Source of the DNA: Cesiribacteraceae bacterium YIM B00369
Lineage (GTDB): Bacteria; Bacteroidota; Bacteroidia; Cytophagales; Cyclobacteriaceae
Direction of reading: 5' to 3'
Length of the DNA stretch: 64,000 nucleotides
NCBI GenBank assembly: GCA_017948555.1
Contig: JAFMYY010000009.1
Span: forward strand, 116,724 to 180,723
The notes under the pieces were generated by a model. The model was not told where the DNA came from. It saw only the letters and a list, made by a program, of their open reading frames with translations, and did no database searches. A program made the translations under genes and the position numbers. Every line of letters starts with the position of its first letter. Position 1 is the stretch's first letter. Shown piece after piece: positions 57,564-64,000 of this stretch.

Positions 57564-57598
57564 ATTTTATTTAAAACTGATGGTGATTATTAACCGGC

Positions 57599-59797
57599 CT
57601 AACCATTATCCCTTATCCTGAAAACAAACCCTTCAAGAGATTCATCCTTAAGGCAATTCTTAAGAGTGGCCTCAACTTTTTCATATTTCCCTAAGGCTCC
57701 TATGTGCCTGAAACCGATTGTTACCTCCTCTGAAGGCAGTAGTTTCTTCATTGTAATTCTCAACTCCTCCTCATCATCGGAATGAACAAACCAGTTTATT
57801 TTATTGCCTTCCACCTCAAAAGGATTCAGGTGAAATTTTTCACCGAAAGCAGGGCTGATAAACTGGTATTGAAAATCTTTATCGACTAAAAGGATTCTTT
57901 CGTTTGTAACCGAAATTAAAGAGGTAAGAAGTTTTTCCCGTTTCTCCATTTTAGCTTCCATAAGCTTGGTTTCAGTTACATCTCTGGAAATCCCGAAAGT
58001 ACCAATAGTCTGGCCCCCTGAATTTTTCAGCGCCATTTTACTGGTAGATACATAACTCACTCTGCCATCTTCCCAGGTTTCCTTTTCCACCAGGTTCATA
58101 ACAGGTTTGCCGGTCTTCATGATCTCCATTTCAGCATCAAAAGCAGGTTGGGCATGTTCAGCTGTAAAGAAATCGAAGTCAGATTTACCAACCACCTCAT
58201 CAGGGCTTTTAGCATTGAACAACTGTAACATATGGTCACTCATTCTTATGAATTTGCTCTCCCTGTCCTTAAAGTATATATAGTCGGTGGCATTTTTCAT
58301 TAATGCATCCATCAGATATTTTTCCTTTGCCAGCTCCTGTTCAATTTCTTTGATGTGGGTTACATCATGATATATCCCCACCAGGAAAGGATTTCCGTCT
58401 TCATCTTCAATTACCCTCTTTTTAGCTATTCTGTAAATTTCTTTTCCTGCAAGCTTTACCTTCTCCTCCTTCAGGGAATCGCCACCTTCCCTGAACAGCT
58501 TTTCATCTTCATTATAAAAAGCCTCTGCCTCCTCTTTACTGAAAAGATCATATTCGTTTTTACCAAGCACATCATCTTTGCTTACCTGGTGAACCTTGCT
58601 GTAAGCATCATTAATAACCACAATTTTATGCTCCTTATCCTTAACATAGATAGGGTCAGGAATTGCATTCATAACCTGCTGCAGGAAATTCCGTGTTTTT
58701 ATTATTTCAGCCTGAATTTTTGCTTTTTCATGACTTTCCCGCTGCAGACTTTCCTGAGTGGCCTCCAGCTCTTCCATATTCTGCCTGAGTTCCTCTTCCT
58801 GGGCCTGCATAATTTCGGCTTGGTTCTGCGATTCTTCCAGAAGCTTTTTAGTGTTCTCACTTATTTTATAAGCAGAAATGGTTGAGGCAATATTTTCTCC
58901 AACCTTCTCCAGAAATTCTACCTGGTACTGAGGGAATTCATGAAAAGAGGCAAGTTCAATAATACATTCCACCTTATCATTAAGCTTAAAAGGAACAATA
59001 AGCAGGTTCCGGGGCGGGGCTTCTCCAAGGCCGGAGGTAATTGAAACATAACCGGCAGGAATTTCTTTAAGAAATGTAGATTCCTTTTCCAGAAATACCT
59101 GCCCTACAAGCCCCTGCCCTGCTTCCACTTCTTTATTCAGAAATTTTTTACGGTTATAAGCATAGCAGGCCGCCAGCTTTAAAACCCTTCTCCCCTCCAC
59201 TTCAGAAACCACAAATAAACTTCCCTGATTGGCATTAAGGTATTTTACAATTCCTTTTATAATGCTGTCATAGAAATCTTCAGCATCCCTGTTATCCCGC
59301 CGGAGCAATTCCACAAACCTGTTCATTCCTTCGGAAACCCATTTCCGTTCTGCTTCACCTTTTTTTATTTCCAACAGCTGGTTCCTGAGCCCTGCCAGGG
59401 ATTGCATCAAAAGGCCTCCATTTACTTCCTCCACCGCACCTCCCGATGTAAGTTTCCCTTCCTTTATGTCATTAACAAAAGCTGTTGATTGATTGATTTC
59501 TGATGTTAATTTCTCCAGCCAGGTGCTTACAATTTCAACATCCTCCTTTGGCAATTCCCGGGTGTTGGTAAGTAGGTCTCCCTTTTCAAGAATGGATAAA
59601 GAAAGCTTTTTTAATCCTGTTACTGATTTCCGGATCTTTGAAAGAACAAAAACATACACAAGAGCAATCAGGATGAGAGAAAAAAACAGAACAGCTTCGT
59701 CTTTACCAGACTCAGGAGAAAAAGCCATCAGGTAATTTCCCGTTACAATCACTGCAAAGGCAGCTATAATAATGTTAATTTTATTCAGGCTATTCAT
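57599..59797 (-). CDS. GAF/PAS sensor protein without an output domain
   Basis: 732 residues. Two hydrophobic helices (about 7-25 and 38-52) anchor it; a HAMP-like helix region, a GAF domain (about 165-310, NANQGSLFVVSE to CIIELASF), a coiled coil (about 310-375) and three PAS domains (about 375-485, 495-615 and 630-730) follow. It ends inside the last PAS fold with FRIRDNG and has no histidine kinase, cyclase or methyl-accepting region. It may act through a partner or be the sensor part of a complex. Similar GAF plus multi-PAS proteins are common in Cytophagales. The stop codon TAG is clean, with no frameshifted kinase visible downstream (57498-57598). Confidence 0.85.
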   Translation of the reverse strand: MNSLNKINIIIAAFAVIVTGNYLMAFSPESGKDEAVLFFSLILIALVYVFVLSKIRKSVTGLKKLSLSILEKGDLLTNTRELPKEDVEIVSTWLEKLTSEINQSTAFVNDIKEGKLTSGGAVEEVNGGLLMQSLAGLRNQLLEIKKGEAERKWVSEGMNRFVELLRRDNRDAEDFYDSIIKGIVKYLNANQGSLFVVSEVEGRRVLKLAACYAYNRKKFLNKEVEAGQGLVGQVFLEKESTFLKEIPAGYVSITSGLGEAPPRNLLIVPFKLNDKVECIIELASFHEFPQYQVEFLEKVGENIASTISAYKISENTKKLLEESQNQAEIMQAQEEELRQNMEELEATQESLQRESHEKAKIQAEIIKTRNFLQQVMNAIPDPIYVKDKEHKIVVINDAYSKVHQVSKDDVLGKNEYDLFSKEEAEAFYNEDEKLFREGGDSLKEEKVKLAGKEIYRIAKKRVIEDEDGNPFLVGIYHDVTHIKEIEQELAKEKYLMDALMKNATDYIYFKDRESKFIRMSDHMLQLFNAKSPDEVVGKSDFDFFTAEHAQPAFDAEMEIMKTGKPVMNLVEKETWEDGRVSYVSTSKMALKNSGGQTIGTFGISRDVTETKLMEAKMEKREKLLTSLISVTNERILLVDKDFQYQFISPAFGEKFHLNPFEVEGNKINWFVHSDDEEELRITMKKLLPSEEVTIGFRHIGALGKYEKVEATLKNCLKDESLEGFVFRIRDNG

Positions 59798-59889
59798 AAA
59801 AGTTGAGTTTGGAGTATAGCTTAAAATAGAATCTTTTTGCCTCCTTTTCCTGTTTAGCTACACTGTTTCTTTTCCCGGGTAAGGTTTTG

Positions 59890-59929
59890 AGCAAAAAAAA
59901 TGATCCCCGATTTTCATCAGGGATCATTT
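59890..59929 (-). terminator. Intrinsic terminator of mog
   Basis: AAATGATCCC (59898-59907) pairs with GGGATCATTT (59920-59929); on the minus strand eight T follow. It lies about 60 bp after the stop at 59991. Confidence 0.88.
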
Positions 59930-59990
59930 AAAGAGCTTCCGGACCGGAAAGACTGTTAATATTTTAAACTACTCTCAATAAACAAGCTAA

Positions 59991-60533
59991 CTACTTCGCC
60001 GGCCTGAAAACACTGATTTCTTTTTCGTTACACTCCAGGTATGGTCCTTCCAGTAAATCTATACAATAAGGTACTGCCGGAAAAACAGCATCCAGACATT
60101 GCCTGATCGCTTTGGGCTTTCCGGGAAGATTAATAATGAGAGCCTTCCCCCTGATGCCTGCTGTTTGCCTGGAAAGTATAGCTGTGGGCACATACTTCAG
60201 GCTTTCTGTTCTCATCAACTCCCCAAAACCCGGCATCATTTTCTCGCATACCTTTTCTGTTGCCTCAGGGGTTACATCGCGCAATGCAGGCCCTGTACCA
60301 CCTGTGGTTAAAATTAAACAACAACCTTTTTTATCAGCCAGGTCAATAAGTGTTTGTTCTATCAGCTCCTGTTCATCGGGTATTACAACATATTCCTCTT
60401 CCCATTCCGAAACAAGATAGTCTCCCATCGTTTTACTAATTTCCCTGCCGGAAATATCCTCATAAATCCCTGCACTGGCCCTGTCTGAAATGGTTACAAT
60501 TCCTATTTTAGCCGGAGTACTCATAAACATCAT
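59991..60533 (-). CDS. mog: Molybdopterin adenylyltransferase (Mog/MoaB)
   Basis: 180 residues of the MoaB/Mog fold, which adenylates molybdopterin before molybdenum insertion. Motifs KIGIVTISDRASAG, LILTTGGTGPALRDVTPEAT (the MPT-binding GGTG loop) and INLPGKPKAIRQCLD are all in place. Three in-frame ATGs lie at 60533, 60530 and 60524; the last (MSTPAKIG) best fits the family. It is downstream of the nitrate reductase fusion and rubredoxin-domain genes on the same strand, 194 bp away, which fits a supply of molybdenum cofactor to that enzyme. Confidence 0.93.
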   Translation of the reverse strand: MMFMSTPAKIGIVTISDRASAGIYEDISGREISKTMGDYLVSEWEEEYVVIPDEQELIEQTLIDLADKKGCCLILTTGGTGPALRDVTPEATEKVCEKMMPGFGELMRTESLKYVPTAILSRQTAGIRGKALIINLPGKPKAIRQCLDAVFPAVPYCIDLLEGPYLECNEKEISVFRPAK

Positions 60534-60727
60534 TTTTATTATTGAAACTCTAAAAAAAACTTATCCCTGTAATATGCTGAATTACTCCGGCACATTTAAT
60601 TTATTCTGCTATTTTATGCAGAAAAAAACTGCGGGAAACCCTTAATCAGCATTTTCCATACTTTTTAATAAAAATGATGTACCGCTAAACAACACATTCA
60701 GGCTTTATTACCTGTCTGGCAAAGTTT

Positions 60728-62191
60728 TTAACTAAGCTGGTAAGAATCAGCCGGAACAGTGATTTCCTGGAAATTCTCCTTAGGACTTTCGCAAAGGGAA
60801 CAGGTGTAAGCAGCAGGAAGCTGTTCGAAAGTTGTACCGGTCTCAATACCTTTTTCCATATCCCCGAACCTGCTGTCGTAAATAGTAAAACAGTCTTTGC
60901 ACTGGTGAACAGTTACCTTTTGCTCATCTGCTTTCTCTTTTTTATCAGGCGCCTTAACAGGTTCCATTTCCAGCTGGTCGTAGTAATGCCTGCTAAGCTG
61001 AATCAGAACAGCAGGCATATCCTCCCGAAGTACATTCTTAGCATAAGTAATTTTTTCCTGCAGGTTTGGATTGAACTTCTTTGTATGGTATATATTGTAG
61101 GATTCAAAAAGGTCGTAATCACCCTCGAATTTAGAAGGCGAGTTTTTCTCAATGATAATTGATGAAAATGTAACCATAGGCATCGTTTTAATGGTAAAAC
61201 TAAGGCCGGAGGTATTAATATCATTCTGGTCGAAGGTTCTTACCAGGAACCGCTTCAGCTCCATTGCCTCGCCGTCAATTACAGGGGTATGCCAGTAAAG
61301 CTCCAGGGAGGAATGGCGGGTATTAATACCAAATTTCCCCAAAAGCTTTTCCCACTTAATTAACTGGCTGTCAGGTATACCCTTAACAATGAAAGACTTC
61401 CAGGGAGTAATTCCTATTTTACCCACATTTGTTTCAGCACAAAGGTCGCACATGGCTTCCATAAAAGGCAGGTCATACTGATTATTTCTCCAGTATAAGC
61501 CCAGCCAGTGCTGGTTCCCCGACATTTTATGAAATCCTTCGTAATACGGAAAGAGATTTTCCGGTACCTTTAACTGGTCTTTGCTTTCCTTAAGGTCAAA
61601 GTGCTTATCGGCCATACGGAAAAGCTCCTTGGGTGTGAGAGCCGGGTTAAGCTGCAGGGTTTCTTCCATAAACAGGCTTAATTCAGCAATCTGGCTGCTG
61701 AATACCAGGAAGGGGCATGCCACAGGTTCTTTCCCCTCGAGACAACACAAATAAAGGAACCAGTAGTTATCGATTGGCGAGGCAATAAAGTTCAGGTCGC
61801 CGGTAAACAGCGGCACCAGTTTCTGGGCAGGGTCGACCACATTAATTTTCAGCCCAGGCTGATGGTTAAAATCCTCCAGAATATAATGGTAAGTATCGGA
61901 ATGTACCCATGGAGTGGCTGATGTGATGCCCGAGGAAACATATGAGCTTACTATATTCTGCTTTTGCTGCTCATGCAATTCAAAATTCAGTGCGGTTTCC
62001 TGCCCTATATTTTCTGGTTTAACATTTTTCTTCAGCACAGGAAACAAAATATCCTGCCTGGACCCAAAGTGTATGTAATTAACCCCGGCTTTTCTGGCAG
62101 CTCCTAATATTTTTTTTAAATGATTGGGAGATATACTCCCTCCATTTGTAAAAACACGTAATAAGTCTGATTTTTCCTTACCGTAATCCAT
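60728..62191 (-). CDS. Half nitrite/sulfite reductase-like protein with C-terminal rubredoxin
   Basis: 487 residues. The central part (about 190-340) resembles a ferredoxin-like half domain of nitrite/sulfite reductases (IGITPWKSFIVKG corresponds to the family's TPW segment). The siroheme-[4Fe-4S] cysteine motif of true reductases is not present. The C-terminus (about 430-475) is a rubredoxin domain with CKDC and CSLC ligands for one iron. Lying 60 bp after the nitrate reductase fusion and in the same direction, it is likely an electron carrier or accessory factor of assimilatory nitrate reduction. I recall rubredoxin genes beside nasA/nirB in Bacteroidota. A catalytic role is unlikely. Confidence 0.82.
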   Translation of the reverse strand: MDYGKEKSDLLRVFTNGGSISPNHLKKILGAARKAGVNYIHFGSRQDILFPVLKKNVKPENIGQETALNFELHEQQKQNIVSSYVSSGITSATPWVHSDTYHYILEDFNHQPGLKINVVDPAQKLVPLFTGDLNFIASPIDNYWFLYLCCLEGKEPVACPFLVFSSQIAELSLFMEETLQLNPALTPKELFRMADKHFDLKESKDQLKVPENLFPYYEGFHKMSGNQHWLGLYWRNNQYDLPFMEAMCDLCAETNVGKIGITPWKSFIVKGIPDSQLIKWEKLLGKFGINTRHSSLELYWHTPVIDGEAMELKRFLVRTFDQNDINTSGLSFTIKTMPMVTFSSIIIEKNSPSKFEGDYDLFESYNIYHTKKFNPNLQEKITYAKNVLREDMPAVLIQLSRHYYDQLEMEPVKAPDKKEKADEQKVTVHQCKDCFTIYDSRFGDMEKGIETGTTFEQLPAAYTCSLCESPKENFQEITVPADSYQLS

Positions 62192-62251
62192 GGTTATTCC
62201 TTGTTTATTTTTTGTTGTCCCTTATGGTACCTGGTGATTGGTGGCTTAATA

Positions 62252-64000
62252 CTATTGCTTTACCACTAAGTCATTACTGCTTTCTAAAATAGCTTTCACT
62301 TCCGGCTTACAGCTTCCACAGCCTGTTCCGGCACCCGTAGCGGCACATAACTCATTAAAATTCCGGCAGCCTGCATTTATAGATTCCTGAAGGTTACCTT
62401 CTCCTACATTATTGCAGGAACATACCAGCTTCCCTAAAACAGGTTTAGGAGCTTCTCCCGACCTGAGGAGCGACAATCTCTTTTCGCCAAGCTCCGTTTT
62501 TGATTCGATAAGAGACTTAAACTCTGCAAATTCTTTTTTATCGCCCAGCAATACCGCTCCTACCAGTTTATCCTGATACACAATACATTTCTTATAGTAC
62601 CTTTTGGCTTTGTCTATAAAAATAATTTCTTCATAATCAGGATCTTTTTCCGGCACATGCAGCTCGCCAACTGAACAAAGATCAAGGTCAGGAAATTTAA
62701 GGATGTTCATGAGCACAGATCCTTCGTAGAAGCTGGAAAGGTCGCCATTAATATAATGGGCGGCAATTTCGGCCTGCTGCTCTGCAGAAGCTGTAATGCC
62801 ATATAAAATATTCTCAAACTCCGCAATCTCTCCCATTGCAAAAACATCGGGATGGCTGGTCTCCAGGTACTGGTTTACAATCACCCCTCTGTGGCATTCC
62901 AGTCCTGCTTCTTTGGCTAACTGTATGTTAGGGCGGGTGCCGATAGCATAGATGGCTGCATCGCACTGGATTTTAGTACCACTTTTAAGTATGGCTTTAA
63001 ATCCTCCTCCTTTAAGGGGCAGCAGGGTTTGCACCTGGTTATTCAGGTGCACTTTTATTCCCAGCTGTTCAATATGGTCCTGCAGGAGGCCGGCAGCTGT
63101 TTCATCAAGCTGCCGCTGCATTAGCATGGAAGATAACTGGATAATGCTTACCTCCATATCTATCTCGCGCAGAGAAGCTGCCATTTCAAGCCCCAGCAAT
63201 CCACCGCCTACAATAAGTACCCTGCTCTTAGGTTTCAGGTGGTTCTGCAGGTCTTCGGCATCTTTCCTGGAACGCATGGTAAAAATGCCCGGCAGATGAA
63301 GAGGAACCTCTTTAGGAACAAACGGGCTGCTGCCTGTTGCCAGCACCAGTTTATCGTAAAAATGCTGTTCCCCTTTTTCGTCAATTACATATTTAGCCTC
63401 TTTGTTAATGCTGGTAACAGAATTACTGAGGTGGAGGTGAATATTCCATTTTTCGAGGTCCTGTGGGGTTACTTTATTTAACTTATCCCAGCCCAGGTGC
63501 CCGTTTACATATTCCGGAAGAAGTACCCTGTTGTAAAAAGGATAAGGCTCTTTAGAGAAAACATGAATTTCATCCTGCTGGTTAATTTCCCGGCAGGAAG
63601 CCACAAAGCGATAAGCTGCAGCTCCGGCACCCACCACAATAATTTTTTCGGCAGGTTTTACATAAGGAGCTACCTGTACCTTACTGAATTTAAAATCAGG
63701 CTCTTTGGATATTTTGTCAACCAGGTTATTGGTAAGGTTATTGGCCCTTGCAAAATCATTTTTAAAGATCTTACCCCAGTGCATAGGCGCAAAAACGACT
63801 CCCTGTTTTATTTCAGTAGTTACTTTGGCAGTAAGCCGTACCTCGCCTCTTTCGCTGAACACCTCAACAACATCGCCATCCTCAATTTTACGCAGGGCAG
63901 CATCCACTGGATGTATCTCCAGGAACGGTTTGGAAATATGCTTTTTTAATTTTTTTACCTTACCTGTTTTGGTCATGGTATGCCACTGATCGCGGATGCG
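62252..64000 (-). CDS. nasA: Nitrate reductase fused to FAD/NAD(P)H reductase, 5' end outside window
   Basis: The frame is open to the right edge, so the gene is partial at its 5' end; the ATG at 63976 is internal. The first residues visible, RIRDQWHTMTKTGK, continue into a C-terminal molybdopterin-dinucleotide-binding domain (EIHPVDA, MHWGKIF, NNLTN). This is followed by an NirB/NasC-like flavoprotein (GAGAAAYRFVASC for FAD, VLIVGGGLLGLEMAASL for NAD(P), VFAMGEIAEF) and a BFD-like [2Fe-2S] region with CSCNNVGEGNL and GCGSCKPEV. The product would be a single-chain assimilatory nitrate reductase carrying its own reductase. It forms an operon with the rubredoxin-domain gene. Confidence 0.88.
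   Translation of the reverse strand, partial: RIRDQWHTMTKTGKVKKLKKHISKPFLEIHPVDAALRKIEDGDVVEVFSERGEVRLTAKVTTEIKQGVVFAPMHWGKIFKNDFARANNLTNNLVDKISKEPDFKFSKVQVAPYVKPAEKIIVVGAGAAAYRFVASCREINQQDEIHVFSKEPYPFYNRVLLPEYVNGHLGWDKLNKVTPQDLEKWNIHLHLSNSVTSINKEAKYVIDEKGEQHFYDKLVLATGSSPFVPKEVPLHLPGIFTMRSRKDAEDLQNHLKPKSRVLIVGGGLLGLEMAASLREIDMEVSIIQLSSMLMQRQLDETAAGLLQDHIEQLGIKVHLNNQVQTLLPLKGGGFKAILKSGTKIQCDAAIYAIGTRPNIQLAKEAGLECHRGVIVNQYLETSHPDVFAMGEIAEFENILYGITASAEQQAEIAAHYINGDLSSFYEGSVLMNILKFPDLDLCSVGELHVPEKDPDYEEIIFIDKAKRYYKKCIVYQDKLVGAVLLGDKKEFAEFKSLIESKTELGEKRLSLLRSGEAPKPVLGKLVCSCNNVGEGNLQESINAGCRNFNELCAATGAGTGCGSCKPEVKAILESSNDLVVKQ

Overview
The window is a stretch of chromosome from a member of the Bacteroidota, most likely order Cytophagales. 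Evidence for this is a giant secreted protein ending in a type IX secretion (T9SS) C-terminal sorting domain, Bacteroidota-type promoters (TTG or TTTG, 19-20 nt, TAnnTTTG) instead of sigma-70 boxes, weak Shine-Dalgarno sequences, a fused alpha/beta 2-oxoacid dehydrogenase E1, short-form AMP nucleosidase, and families largely confined to this phylum (DUF2452, DUF2279, Bacteroidota-type DUF349 and Smr proteins). No phage, insertion sequence, CRISPR array, tRNA or rRNA was seen. It reads as ordinary core chromosome with long AT-rich spacers.

Layout. 1-5.2 kb: DUF349 repeat protein, YqgE, deoxynucleoside kinase, and a leftward operon (M20 peptidase, a 51-aa membrane protein, DUF2452, an unknown protein) that continues to 6.7 kb. 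7-13 kb: dinB, a carboxypeptidase-regulatory-like secreted protein, an ABC exporter and a Prc-type tail-specific protease. 13.6-19.5 kb: DUF2279 protein, Smr protein, a small unknown protein, RNase P RNA, an atypical NtrC-like regulator directly behind it, a 46-aa lipoprotein and a larger lipoprotein. 19.5-32.3 kb: central metabolism (2-oxoacid dehydrogenase E1, alanine dehydrogenase, AMP nucleosidase, glutamate synthase gltB-gltD) with an HSDR_N-type nuclease-fold protein and an AI-2E family transporter. 32.9-49 kb: secreted or envelope proteins (S41 lipoprotein, a 1116-aa thioredoxin-fold protein, a 2430-aa M43 metalloprotease mosaic, a sialate O-acetylesterase). 49.9-57.5 kb: a Y_Y_Y-type sensor kinase followed by the conserved stress trio prkA-yeaH-spoVR. 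57.6-64 kb: a GAF/PAS sensor with no output domain, then a molybdenum and nitrate cluster (Mog, a rubredoxin/half nitrite reductase protein, and a nitrate reductase fused to its own FAD/NAD(P)H reductase that runs off the right edge).

Together the metabolic genes form a nitrogen theme: nitrate reduction, molybdenum cofactor maturation, glutamate synthase, alanine dehydrogenase and the PrkA trio, which is linked to starvation and nitrogen stress in Proteobacteria. The less usual items are two genes too short for routine calling (17873-18013 and 5015-5170), a receiver/AAA+ regulator with no DNA-binding domain and a changed GAFTGA loop immediately after rnpB, the nitrate reductase fusion, the repeat-built thioredoxin-fold protein, and the M43 mosaic with an inserted amidotransferase-like domain. 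All functions are read from sequence by eye; no search was run.
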